DNA of 64,000 nucleotides, from contig DATIDG010000065.1 of the NCBI GenBank assembly GCA_035456405.1, forward strand, positions 14,208-78,207. Direction: 5' to 3'. Source of the stretch: JAGVSZ01 sp035456405. Its GTDB lineage: Bacteria > Pseudomonadota > Gammaproteobacteria > Burkholderiales > SG8-39. The notes under the pieces were generated by a model. That model had not been told where the DNA came from. It did not search any database and worked only from the letters and a program-made list of their open reading frames with translations. Of the stretch, positions 32,237-40,932 are shown one piece after another (position 1 is the stretch's first letter; each line of letters begins with the position of its first letter). A program made the translations under genes and the position numbers.

Positions 32237-34563
32237 GAATCATCGAACGCGACACGCTCATCGGCAAGCGCATCCCGAAGATGGACGCGCCGGAGAAGGC
32301 TAGCGGCAAGACGCGCTACATCCACGACATCGACGTGCCTGGGCAGCTCTGGGGCAAGATCCTGCGCTCGTCCCGCGTCCACGCGCGCATCAAGCGCATC
32401 GACGTGTCGAAGGCGAAGGCCCTGCCCGGCGTGCACGTCGTCATCACCGCCGCCGATGTTCCCGACCAGCGCCCGATCGGCATCAACAAGGACCACCCGG
32501 CGTTGAAGGGCGACAAGGTCCGCTGCATCCGCGACGAGATCGCGGCGGTCGCCGCCGACTCCGAGGCGATCGCCGAGGCGGCGCTGAAACTGATCGACGT
32601 CGAATACGAAGACCTGCCGATCGTGGTCGACCCCGAGGCGTCGCTCGCCGCCGGCGCGCCGGTGATCAACGAGAAGCACGCCGACAACGTCGCGATGCGC
32701 TTCGACTACTCTCACGGCGACGTGGCGCAGGGCGAGGCCGAGTCCGACGTCGTGATCGAGGACAGCTTCAAGCTGCACTACGTCACGCACTGCTGCATGG
32801 GCGTGTCCGGCGTGATCGCCGATTTCGACGCGTCCGGAAACCTCCTGCTCCACTCCAACACGCAAGTGCCGTTCCTGCACAAACGCGAGTTCGCCGACAT
32901 CCTCGGCATGGACCCGGGCCGCATCCGCATCGTCCAGCCGCCGATCGGCGGCGGATTCGGCTCGAAGCTCGACATCTACCCGTTCGAGGTGATCGCGGTC
33001 TATCTCGCGCGCGCGGCGACGCGGCCGGTCAAGCTCGTGTACACGCGCGACGAGGAGTTCCTTGCCTCTCCGACGCGGCAGCCCGTCATCCTGAAGTTGC
33101 GCTCGGGCTGCAAGAAGGACGGCACGCTCATGTTCCGCTCGGTCGAGACGCTGCACGACAACGGCGCGTACACCTCCTGGGGTGCGACGACGCCGTTCGT
33201 GATGATGCAGACCTTCTCCTCGCTTTATCGCGTCCCGCACTGCAAGTACCACACGACCGTGGCGTACACGAACAACCCGTACGCGGGCTCCTTCCGGGGC
33301 TACGGCAATCTGCAGGCCACGTTCGCTGTCGACAGCCACATGGACAAGCTCGCCGAGGCGATCGGCATGGACCCGCTCGCGTTCCGGCTGAAGAACGCAC
33401 AAGGACCGGGCGAAGTGACCGGACAGGGCATGGTGTTCAAGAGCTGCGGATTCCGGGACTGCCTCACCATCGCGGCGGAACGCAGCGGCTTCCTCGCGAA
33501 GCATCGCGAATATCGCGCGGCGCAACGCGCGCCGGGCGCGGTCAAGCGCGGCGTCGGCATGGCATCGATGCTGCACGTCGGCGGCGGGGCGAAGATCTAT
33601 CCCTCCGATGGCTGCGGCACGATTCTCAAGATCGACGACTTCGCGCACGTCACACTGATGACCGGCGCCTCGGAGATCGGGCAGGGCTCGGAAACCGTGC
33701 TCGCGCAGCTCGTCTGCGAGGAGCTCGGCCTGCCGATCTCGGCGGTGACGGTGGTCAACAACGACACCGACATCACGCCGTGGGACGTGGGCGTGCACGC
33801 AAGCCGGACGACGTTCATCGCCGGCAATTCGGCGATCGGCGCCGCGCGCAAGGCGAAGGCGAAGATCCTCGCGGCGGCGGCGAGGAAGACCGGCATCACG
33901 GAGGGCGAGCTGGATCTCGTCGGCGGCTTCGTCGTGCGCGCCGCGAGCGGCGAGGCGATCGTCGAGCTCGCGAAGCTCGTGCGCGGGCTGCACTTCTCGG
34001 ACAAGGCCGAGCTGGTGATGACCACCTTCTACTACGAGCCCCCGAGCGTGCACCAGGACAAGGGGTTCAAGGGCGACGTCTCGGCCGCGTACGCCTGGGC
34101 GACGCAGGTCGTCGAGGTCGAGGTGGACTGCGACACCGGCATCGTGAAGATGACGAAGGTGACGGGTGCGCACGACGTCGGCCGCGTGATCAACCGCCTC
34201 GGCATCGAGGGCCAGATCGAGGGCGGCGTGGTGATGGGGCAGGGCTACGCGCTCACCGAGAACCTGCTGATCGAGGACGGCCGCGTGCGCAACCCGAGCT
34301 TCCGCGACTACAAGCTCGTCACCGCGCCGGAGATTCCGGAGATGGACCTCGCGTTCATCGAGACGATGGACGGCGAGGGGCCGCAGGGCGCGAAGGGCGT
34401 CGGCGAGGCGCCCGCGATCTGCATCGCCGCGGCGACGGCGAACGCGATCTACAACGCGACCGGCGTGCGCATCTACGAGCTGCCGTTCACGCCGGAGAAG
34501 GTTTACCGGGCGCTGCGCGGTGTCGCGCCGCCGGTGGCCTGGCACGCGGCGGCGCCTTCTTGA
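32233..34563 (+). CDS. Molybdenum hydroxylase, molybdopterin-binding large subunit (xanthine dehydrogenase/CoxL family)
   Basis: A 776-residue catalytic subunit beginning MRIIERDTLIGKRIPKMDAPEKASGKTRYIHDI. Family blocks: QPPIGGGFGSKLDIYPFEVIAVYLA, RGYGNLQATFAVDSHMDKLAEAIGMDPLAFRLKNA, GASEIGQGSETVLAQL, and the C-terminal GAKGVGEAPAICIAAA with the catalytic glutamate. The family hydroxylates carbons next to ring nitrogen or reduces/oxidises aryl-CoAs, using water. The substrate cannot be read from sequence. The operon (HyuA/HyuB, acyl-CoA dehydrogenase, B12 mutase) suggests a heterocycle- or ketone-like compound, by inference. Confidence 0.9.
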   Translation: MRIIERDTLIGKRIPKMDAPEKASGKTRYIHDIDVPGQLWGKILRSSRVHARIKRIDVSKAKALPGVHVVITAADVPDQRPIGINKDHPALKGDKVRCIRDEIAAVAADSEAIAEAALKLIDVEYEDLPIVVDPEASLAAGAPVINEKHADNVAMRFDYSHGDVAQGEAESDVVIEDSFKLHYVTHCCMGVSGVIADFDASGNLLLHSNTQVPFLHKREFADILGMDPGRIRIVQPPIGGGFGSKLDIYPFEVIAVYLARAATRPVKLVYTRDEEFLASPTRQPVILKLRSGCKKDGTLMFRSVETLHDNGAYTSWGATTPFVMMQTFSSLYRVPHCKYHTTVAYTNNPYAGSFRGYGNLQATFAVDSHMDKLAEAIGMDPLAFRLKNAQGPGEVTGQGMVFKSCGFRDCLTIAAERSGFLAKHREYRAAQRAPGAVKRGVGMASMLHVGGGAKIYPSDGCGTILKIDDFAHVTLMTGASEIGQGSETVLAQLVCEELGLPISAVTVVNNDTDITPWDVGVHASRTTFIAGNSAIGAARKAKAKILAAAARKTGITEGELDLVGGFVVRAASGEAIVELAKLVRGLHFSDKAELVMTTFYYEPPSVHQDKGFKGDVSAAYAWATQVVEVEVDCDTGIVKMTKVTGAHDVGRVINRLGIEGQIEGGVVMGQGYALTENLLIEDGRVRNPSFRDYKLVTAPEIPEMDLAFIETMDGEGPQGAKGVGEAPAICIAAATANAIYNATGVRIYELPFTPEKVYRALRGVAPPVAWHAAAPS

Positions 34564-34580
34564 CGGGGCTGCGGTACCAA

Positions 34581-34590
34581 TTGTATACAG
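34581..34590. promoter_or_regulatory. Probable GntR operator overlapping the regulator start
   Basis: TTGTATACAG, with palindromic core GTATAC at 34583-34588, ends on the first base of the GntR start codon (GTG 34590). It shares GTATACA with the site at 29683-29694. Binding here would block transcription or translation of the regulator, giving autoregulation. Confidence 0.5.
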
Positions 34591-35315
34591 TGTCCAATTC
34601 CGGAGCCGACGCCCTGGCCCCCCACCTGAAGCCCCTCGAGCGTGCCCCCGCGCTCGGCGACCGCGTCTATCAAACGCTCCGCCAGCTGCTGCGCGAGGGG
34701 CGGATGGGCGCCGGCGAGCCGCTGCGCGAGTTGCCGCTGGCGGCGCAGCTCGGAGTTTCCCGCACGCCCATTCGCGAGGCGCTCGCGCGGCTCGCGAGCG
34801 AAGGCCTGGTCGCGGTCGAGGGCAGGAGCTACGTGTCGGGCGGGGTGAGCTCGGACGACGTCGACGACATCTACGAGCTGCGCTTACTCCTCGAGCCCGC
34901 GGCCATCCGCCAGGCGGCCGCGGTGGCGCGCGACCCGCAGGCCCACGCGCCGCTCGGGGCGGCGGTGCGGGAGTGCGCGGCCGCCCACCGGGCGGGCGAC
35001 GCCGATGCGTTCATGACCGGCAACGCGCGCTTCCGCACGGTCTGGCTCGGGATGGTGCGCAATCGCCAGCTCGTGCGCGCGATCGAGCGCTATGCGAGCC
35101 ACGTCCAGCACCTGCGTCGCATCACGCTCTCGGACGCGCGGGTGCGAGCGGTCGCGCTCGCCGGTATGAAGCGCATCAGCGCGGCGCTGGCTTCGGGCGA
35201 CGGCGAGCGCGCCGGACGCGCGATGCGCGATCAGCTCGCGGCTGCGCGCCAGGCGTTGCAGGGCGCGGGCAACCCGGCAATCAATCGGACCCGGCGCGCG
35301 AGCGCGCTCGCCTGA
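34590..35315 (+). CDS. GntR-family transcriptional regulator (FCD/FadR subfamily)
   Basis: A 241-residue protein. GTG 34590 gives VSNSGADALAPHLKPLERAPALGDRVY; no strong ribosome site is visible. The N-terminal winged helix contains ELPLAAQLGVSRTPIREALARLASEGLVAVEGRSYV. The FCD effector domain begins VDDIYELRLLLEPAAIRQAA and has helical sequence with His and Asp/Asn ligands for metal or acid effectors (NARFRTVWLGM, RYASHVQHLRRITL). FCD regulators usually respond to a pathway acid. It lies inside the catabolic run, and shared GTATACA sites suggest it controls the thiolase operon and itself. Confidence 0.85.
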   Translation: MSNSGADALAPHLKPLERAPALGDRVYQTLRQLLREGRMGAGEPLRELPLAAQLGVSRTPIREALARLASEGLVAVEGRSYVSGGVSSDDVDDIYELRLLLEPAAIRQAAAVARDPQAHAPLGAAVRECAAAHRAGDADAFMTGNARFRTVWLGMVRNRQLVRAIERYASHVQHLRRITLSDARVRAVALAGMKRISAALASGDGERAGRAMRDQLAAARQALQGAGNPAINRTRRASALA

Positions 35316-35355
35316 GTTGCCCGATCCGGCAGGGCGCGAGCGAAAGGCGAGTCCC

Positions 35356-37467
35356 ATGGCGTTCAAGGTAGGCATCGACGTAGGCGGGACCTTCACCGAC
35401 TTCATCGTGACCCGCGACGGGGCCGAGCCCGAAATCCACAAAACGCTCTCGACGCCCGCCGATCCGTCGATCGCGGTGGTCGAGGGCCTGGCCGAGATCG
35501 CGGCCGCGCAGGGGCGGGCGCTGACCGAGTTCGCAGCGGCGATCGACACCATCGTCCACGGGACGACCGTCACCACCAATGCGACGCTCACCTCGACCGG
35601 CGCGAAATCGGGCCTGATCACCACGCGCGGTGTGCGCGACGCGCTCGAGATGCGGCGCGGCATCCGCGAGGAGCAGTACAACAACCGCTACACCAACGTG
35701 CCGCCGCTCGTGCCGCGCTATCTGCGCGCGGGCGTAGGCGGGCGACTCGACCGCGACGGACGGGAGGTCGAGCCGCTCGCGCTCGATGAGGTGCGCGCGG
35801 CGATCGAGCTCTTCAAGCGCGAACGCGTCGCGGCGGTGTCGATCTGCTTCATGAATGCGTTCGCGAACCCGGCGCACGAGCGCGCGGCCGCGGAGCTGGT
35901 GCGCCGCGAGCTGTCGGGTGCGTATCTCACTGTCTCGACGGACCTGCTGCCGTCGATCCGCTTCTACGAGCGCGTCAGCACGACCGCGCTGAACTCGTAC
36001 GTCGGGCCGAAGCTCAACCACTACCTCGACCAGCTCGTCGCGCGGCTGAAGGATGCGGGCTTCCGCGGCGTGCTGCTGATCATGCAGTCGAACGGCGGCG
36101 TGATGACGCCGGCGATTGCGCGCGCCAAGGCGGCGCTCACGCTGCTGTCGGGGCCCGCGGGCGGCCCCGGCGCCGGGCTCTTCTACGCGCGCGCGCACGA
36201 CCAGAATCGCTGCATCACCATCGACATGGGCGGCACGAGCTTCGAGGCGTCCGTGGCCGTCGACGGGCCGGTCATCGTCAATGAGGGCACGATCGCGCGG
36301 CATCGCATCGCGCTGCCGATGCTCGACATCCACACCATCGGCGCGGGCGGCGGCTCCGTCGGCTGGATCGACCAGGGCGGGATGCTGCGCATGGGGCCGG
36401 CGAGCGCGGGCGCCGACCCCGGGCCGGCGTGCTACGGCAAGGGCGGGAAGCTCCCGACGACGACCGACGCAAACGTCGTGCTCGGCTACCTCGACCCCGT
36501 CTACTTCGCCGGCGGGAAGATGAAGCTCGACCCCGCGGCGGCGCGGCGCGCGATCGACGAGCATATCGCGCGGCCGATGAAGCTCTCCGTCGAGGACGCC
36601 GCAGCGGGCATGTACCGCGTGGTGTGCAACAACATGGCGCAGGGCGTGCGCGAGGTCACGATCAAGCGCGGTTTCGACCCGCGCGAGTTCCCGATGATCG
36701 CCGCGGGCGGCGCCGGCCCGATCCACTCCTGCCTCATCTCGAACGAGCTCGAGATCCCCCTGCAGATCGTGCCGCGCGAGTCGTCGGTGCTGTGCGCCTT
36801 CGGCATGCTGCTCGCGGACCTGCAGCACGACTTCGTGCGCACGTTCGTCGCCCGGCTCGAGTCGCTCGACTGGGCACGGCTCGCCTGCGTGGTCGAGGAG
36901 ATGGTCGCTGAGGGCAGCCGGCTGCTCACCGAGGAGCGCATTCCCGTGGCGCGCCAGAAATTCGACGTGCGCCTCGACTGTCGCTACATCAAGCAGTACC
37001 ACGAGGTGTCGGTCCCGATCGCGCGCGAGGTCATCGCGCGCGGCGAGGCCGCGGCCGTCGCGCGCGCCTTCGATGCCGAGCACAACCGACTCTACGGCTA
37101 TTCGCTCGAGGCCGAGCGAACGCCGGTGGAGCTGATCAACGTGCGGGTGCAGGCCATCGGCGTGGTCGAAAAGCCGCGCTACCGCAAGGAGGACTGGGCG
37201 GGCGACGACGCGGCGCGGGCGCTCAAGGGCCGGCGGAACGTCTACATCCCGGAGACGAACGCGTTCCGAGCCGTGCCGGTTTACGACGGGCACAAGCTCG
37301 CGTTCGGCAACCGCATCGCCGGGCCGGCGATGATCGAGGAGGTGACCACCGCCGTGTTCGTCTCCGACGCGTACGACTGCGCGGTCGATGCCTACGGCTC
37401 ATTCGCCGTCTACCGCAAGGGGCGCGAGGACCTCGTGAGTCTTCGCAAAGAGGAAGCCGTCGCATGA
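35356..37467 (+). CDS. HyuA-type hydantoinase / oxoprolinase / carboxylase subunit
   Basis: A 703-residue protein from ATG 35356 after GAAAGG. ATP-binding ASKHA-like blocks: VGIDVGGTFTDFIVTRDG, VHGTTVTTNATLTSTGAK, TIDMGGTSFEASV, and GAGGGSVGWIDQGG with GPASAGADPGPACYGKGG. Relatives are N-methylhydantoinase and 5-oxoprolinase A subunits and the A subunit of acetophenone carboxylase; all use ATP to open a ring amide or activate a carbonyl. Its stop overlaps the HyuB start (ATGA), so the two form one enzyme. Which reaction it performs here is open. Confidence 0.87.
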   Translation: MAFKVGIDVGGTFTDFIVTRDGAEPEIHKTLSTPADPSIAVVEGLAEIAAAQGRALTEFAAAIDTIVHGTTVTTNATLTSTGAKSGLITTRGVRDALEMRRGIREEQYNNRYTNVPPLVPRYLRAGVGGRLDRDGREVEPLALDEVRAAIELFKRERVAAVSICFMNAFANPAHERAAAELVRRELSGAYLTVSTDLLPSIRFYERVSTTALNSYVGPKLNHYLDQLVARLKDAGFRGVLLIMQSNGGVMTPAIARAKAALTLLSGPAGGPGAGLFYARAHDQNRCITIDMGGTSFEASVAVDGPVIVNEGTIARHRIALPMLDIHTIGAGGGSVGWIDQGGMLRMGPASAGADPGPACYGKGGKLPTTTDANVVLGYLDPVYFAGGKMKLDPAAARRAIDEHIARPMKLSVEDAAAGMYRVVCNNMAQGVREVTIKRGFDPREFPMIAAGGAGPIHSCLISNELEIPLQIVPRESSVLCAFGMLLADLQHDFVRTFVARLESLDWARLACVVEEMVAEGSRLLTEERIPVARQKFDVRLDCRYIKQYHEVSVPIAREVIARGEAAAVARAFDAEHNRLYGYSLEAERTPVELINVRVQAIGVVEKPRYRKEDWAGDDAARALKGRRNVYIPETNAFRAVPVYDGHKLAFGNRIAGPAMIEEVTTAVFVSDAYDCAVDAYGSFAVYRKGREDLVSLRKEEAVA

Positions 37468-39137
37468 AGGTCGATCCGATCCTGCTGTCGGTGTACGCCC
37501 GCACCTTCAAGGCGATCACCGACGAGATGTCGATCTCGATGCAGCAGACGACGCGCTCGCCGATCCTGTGCGAGGCGAAAGACTACGTCACCGGGCTGTA
37601 CGACGCCGACGGAAGGATGCTGGAGCAGACCGAGAACCTGCCGATCCTGGCGTTCTCGCTCGCGCCGGTGTGCAAGTACATCAGGCAGTACTTCGGCGAC
37701 GACCTGCACCCCGGCGACGTGATCTTCCACAACGACGTGTTCAGCCTCGGCAACCAGAACAACGACGTCGCGGTGTACAAGCCGGTGTTCCTCGACGGCA
37801 AGCTCGTGGCCTGGACCGCGGTCAAGGGCCATCAGGCCGACATCGGGGGCAACGTGCCCGGCGGCTACAACCCGAACGCGACCGAGGTGTGGCAGGAGGC
37901 GCTGCGCATCCCGCCGGTCAAGGTGTTCGAGAAAGGGAAGCTGCGCAAGGACGTCTGGGACCTGATCTTCGCCAACATCCGCTTCGACATCGTCCAGCAC
38001 GACATGAAAGCCGAGATCGGTGCGTGCAAGGTGGGCGAGCGGCGCTTGCTGGAGCTGCTCGGGAAGTACGGGCTCGAGAGCTACGAGGCGCACAAGCAGG
38101 CGCTGTTCGAGGCGACGCGCAAGATGATGGAGGCCGAGATCGCCAAGATCCCGAACGGCGTCTACACCGGCGAGGGCTCGGTCTACTACGACGGCCGGCA
38201 CGAGGGCTCGACATTCAAGATCCGGGTGAAGATCCGCGTTGAGGACCGGCGCATCAAGTTCGACTACTCGGATACCGACGCCCAGACCAACGGCTTCGTG
38301 AACGGCACCTTCACCTCGAGCGCCTCGGCGACCATCCTCACGCTGCTCCAGATGGTGAACCCGGACATCCCGCACAACGAGGGGATGGTGGAGCCGATCG
38401 AGATCGTCATCCCCGAGGGCACGATCCTCAACGCCGCGTACCCGAAGGCGACGACCTTCGGCAACCATCTCTGCCCGCCGAACGCCGACGCGATCCAGCG
38501 CGCGCTCGCGCCGGTGATGCCCGACCGCGTCACCGCCGGCTGGAACAACCTGCTGTGCTCGCTGACCACCGGCATCGACCCGCACAAGAACGAGAAGTAC
38601 GTCGACATCGGCTTCATGGGCCTCAAGGGCGGATCGGGCGCGATGCAGGGCACCGACGGCTACGACCACATCGGCATGATCGACGCCTCCGGCGGCGTGC
38701 TCGACCAGGACTACGAGATGTTCGAGCAGCAGACGCCGCACCGCTTGATCCGGCACGAGTACCTCACCGACTCGGCCGGGCCCGGCGAGTGGCGCGGCGG
38801 CCTCGGCGTCGAGACGATCTTCGAGATCGGCTCCGACGACACGCAGCTCGTCACGTTCGGCGACGGCGACTTCGAGCCGGCGTTCGGGCTGTTCGGCGGC
38901 GGTGAGGGAACGCTCAATTTCATCCGGCTCCGCTATCCGGACGGGCGCGAGGTCACGCCGCGCAACAAGGACCTGATCGCCGGCGTGCCGAAGGGCACCG
39001 TCTATCACCAGCAGGCGGGCGGCGGCGGCGGCTACGGCGATCCGCGCAGGCGCGATCGCGCGAAGCTCGCTGCGGAGGTGCGCGACGGCGTGGTCTCCGC
39101 CGAGATGGCGCGGAAGGCCTACGGCTTCGAAGGCTAG
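37464..39137 (+). CDS. HyuB-type hydantoinase / oxoprolinase / carboxylase subunit
   Basis: A 557-residue partner of the preceding HyuA. It begins MKVDPILLSVYARTFKAITDEMSISMQQTTRSPILCEAKDY, the usual HyuB opening, then HPGDVIFHNDVFSLGNQNNDVAVYKPVF, GHQADIGGNVPGGYNPNATEVWQEALRIPPVKVFEKG and the C-terminal YRLTDSAGPGEWRGGLG-like stretch, with YHQQAGGGGGYGDPRRR at the end. All these are standard for the family, and the length is typical. Six bases separate it from the acyl-CoA dehydrogenase gene. Confidence 0.87.
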   Translation: MKVDPILLSVYARTFKAITDEMSISMQQTTRSPILCEAKDYVTGLYDADGRMLEQTENLPILAFSLAPVCKYIRQYFGDDLHPGDVIFHNDVFSLGNQNNDVAVYKPVFLDGKLVAWTAVKGHQADIGGNVPGGYNPNATEVWQEALRIPPVKVFEKGKLRKDVWDLIFANIRFDIVQHDMKAEIGACKVGERRLLELLGKYGLESYEAHKQALFEATRKMMEAEIAKIPNGVYTGEGSVYYDGRHEGSTFKIRVKIRVEDRRIKFDYSDTDAQTNGFVNGTFTSSASATILTLLQMVNPDIPHNEGMVEPIEIVIPEGTILNAAYPKATTFGNHLCPPNADAIQRALAPVMPDRVTAGWNNLLCSLTTGIDPHKNEKYVDIGFMGLKGGSGAMQGTDGYDHIGMIDASGGVLDQDYEMFEQQTPHRLIRHEYLTDSAGPGEWRGGLGVETIFEIGSDDTQLVTFGDGDFEPAFGLFGGGEGTLNFIRLRYPDGREVTPRNKDLIAGVPKGTVYHQQAGGGGGYGDPRRRDRAKLAAEVRDGVVSAEMARKAYGFEG

Positions 39138-39143
39138 CATTGT

Positions 39144-40277
39144 ATGGACTTCGAGCTGAGCGAGGAGCAGAAGCAGGTCCGCGATGCGTTCGCGCGCTTC
39201 TGCGACGAGCGCATCGCGCCGCAGGCGGCCGCGCTCGACGAGGCGCACGCGTTTCCGCGCGAGCACTTCGCCGAGCTCGGCCGCCTCGGCTTCTTCGGCA
39301 TCCGCTATCCCGAGGAGGTCGGCGGCTCGGGACTCGACCTCGTTACCTTCTGCCTCGCGCTCGAGGAGGTCGCGCGGGGGTCGCTCTCGCTCGCCGGCTG
39401 CGCGGCGATGCAGTCGCTCATGGGCACGAAGTTCCTGCACATGCTAGGCAACGCCGACGTGCTCGAGCGGCTGTTCAGGCCGGCGCTGCGCGGGGAGAAG
39501 ATCGGCGCGATCTGCATGACCGAGCCGAACGCGGGCTCCGACCTCGACTCGATTGCCACGCGCGCGGACAAGGTCGACGGCGGCTACAGGCTCAACGGCC
39601 AGAAGATCTGGGTCACCTCCGCGCCGGTGGCCGATTTCTTCACCGTCTTCGCCCGCGCAGGAGAGGAGCGCAAGCTCACGATCTTTCTCGTCGAGCGCGC
39701 CTTCAAGGGCCTGCACGTCGGGCGCGCGATCGAGAAGATGGGCGTATGGGCGCTGCCGACCTCGGAGCTTGCGCTCGACGACTGCTTCGTACCGGACGGC
39801 CATCGCCTGTCCAAGGCTGAGGGTGACGGCGAGAGCCACCTGCGGAAGCTCCTCGCCGAGATCCGGATCGTCACCGGCGCAATGGCGAACGGCGTCGCGC
39901 GGGCTGCGCTCGCCGAGGCGGTGCGCTACAGCGCCGAGCGCAAGCAGTTCGGCAAGCCGATCAACCGCTATCAGGCGATCCAGCACAAGCTCGCCGAGAT
40001 GGCGACCGGGCTCGAGGCGGCGGAGCGGCTCGTGCTGTATGCCGCGTGGCTGAAGGATGCCGACCGGCCGCACCACAAGGAAGCCGCGATGGCGAAGCTT
40101 TTCGCGAGCGAGACGGCTGCGTCGATCTGCGACCAGGCGGCGCGCGTCCTCGCCTCGTACGGCTACGCGATGGAGTACCCGGTGCAGCGCTACCTGCGGG
40201 ACGTCCGCTTCACGCTGATCGGCGGCGGGACGAGCGAGATCCTCAAGTTGATCATCGCCAAGGAAGTAGCCGGATGA
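39144..40277 (+). CDS. Acyl-CoA dehydrogenase, isovaleryl-type catalytic base
   Basis: A 377-residue flavoenzyme: MDFELSEEQKQVRDAFARF, AICMTEPNAGSDLDSIATRA, KIWVTSAPVADFFTVFAR, AERKQFGKPINRYQAIQHKLAEM and a C-terminal LIGGGTSEILKLIIAKEV. In short- and medium-chain enzymes the catalytic Glu is in YEGTS; here that position is Gly. A Glu aligns in helix G instead (LLAEIRIVTG, E239), as in isovaleryl-CoA and long-chain dehydrogenases. This suggests an alpha-branched or otherwise unusual acyl-CoA. It lies upstream of the B12 mutase genes, with a repeat pair in the 259-base gap between them. Confidence 0.87.
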   Translation: MDFELSEEQKQVRDAFARFCDERIAPQAAALDEAHAFPREHFAELGRLGFFGIRYPEEVGGSGLDLVTFCLALEEVARGSLSLAGCAAMQSLMGTKFLHMLGNADVLERLFRPALRGEKIGAICMTEPNAGSDLDSIATRADKVDGGYRLNGQKIWVTSAPVADFFTVFARAGEERKLTIFLVERAFKGLHVGRAIEKMGVWALPTSELALDDCFVPDGHRLSKAEGDGESHLRKLLAEIRIVTGAMANGVARAALAEAVRYSAERKQFGKPINRYQAIQHKLAEMATGLEAAERLVLYAAWLKDADRPHHKEAAMAKLFASETAASICDQAARVLASYGYAMEYPVQRYLRDVRFTLIGGGTSEILKLIIAKEVAG

Positions 40278-40304
40278 GCCACCGCGCAGGGGCCGCCGCA
40301 GGGC

Positions 40305-40460
40305 GGAAGAGGGGCCTCGGCGCAAGCTGGGGATCTGACCCCGGAGGCGGCCGTAAGCGGCTGGCGGCCCCATGCGTCCGCTCTCGGGTCGCATCCCCGT
40401 TCTGCGATCGGGGCCCCTGCTCCGCCTCGCCGGCCGCCCCACGCTTGCGTGGGGATGCGA
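40305..40460. repeat. REP-like inverted pair, copy B, with a third hairpin
   Basis: Element B1 (40305-40350, plus) starts GGAAGAGGGG and ends TGGGGATCTGACC, GGAGGCGG. Element B2 (40378-40426, minus) has GGCGGAGCAGGGGCCCCGAT through GGGGATGCGACC. A further hairpin CCCCACGC-TT-GCGTGGGG (40437-40454) followed by ATGCGA repeats the style of element A1 at 10221. The pair fills the gap between the acyl-CoA dehydrogenase and B12-subunit genes, and could shape RNA stability or differential expression across the run. Confidence 0.68.
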
Positions 40461-40536
40461 GCAAGGCGAAGCCGGTTGGCCGCCGACGCGAGGATGTGTG
40501 CGCTCGCATGAGCTTTCCGGAGGCGGCAGGGTAAGG

Positions 40537-40932
40537 ATGACCGAGCGGCGCATCAAGGTGGTCCTCGCCAAGCCCGGCCTCGACGGTCACGACCAGGGCG
40601 CGAAGGTGGTCGTACGCGCGCTGATGGACGCGGGCATGGAAGTCGTCTACACCGGTTTGCGGCAGACGCCCGAGGCGGTGGCGCGCATCGCGCTCGACGA
40701 GGACGTGGACGTGATCGCGCTGTCGTCGTTGGCCGGCTCGCACCTGGCGTTCTGCGAGCGGCTCAAGCCGCTGCTCGAGCGGGCCGGCCTCGCCGACAAG
40801 CTGTGGGTGATCGGCGGCAACCTGCCGAAGCAGGACCACGCGCGGCTGCGCGAGCTGGGGTTCAAGGGCATCTTCCCGTCGAGCTCGAGGCTCAACGACA
40901 TCGTGGGATTCATCAGGGAGAACGTGCAATGA
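40537..40932 (+). CDS. Cobalamin-binding small subunit of an acyl-CoA mutase
   Basis: A 131-residue B12 Rossmann domain from ATG 40537; longer in-frame starts run into the repeat. The cobalamin motif D-x-H-x-x-G is seen as KPGLDGHDQGAKVV (about residues 14-27), followed by ALSSLAGSHL and VIGGNLPKQDHARLRELGFKGIFP. It supplies the lower-ligand histidine for adenosylcobalamin and pairs with the large subunit, whose ATG overlaps its stop (40929-40932). The split into two chains matches isobutyryl-, hydroxyisobutyryl- and archaeal methylmalonyl-CoA mutases. Confidence 0.92.
   Translation: MTERRIKVVLAKPGLDGHDQGAKVVVRALMDAGMEVVYTGLRQTPEAVARIALDEDVDVIALSSLAGSHLAFCERLKPLLERAGLADKLWVIGGNLPKQDHARLRELGFKGIFPSSSRLNDIVGFIRENVQ

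Noticed and set aside
30916..34563. 4-hydroxybenzoyl-CoA reductase (hcrABC)
   Set aside because: The FAD subunit is only 288 residues and lacks the extra [4Fe-4S] insert that defines that enzyme. The set is a general Mo hydroxylase.
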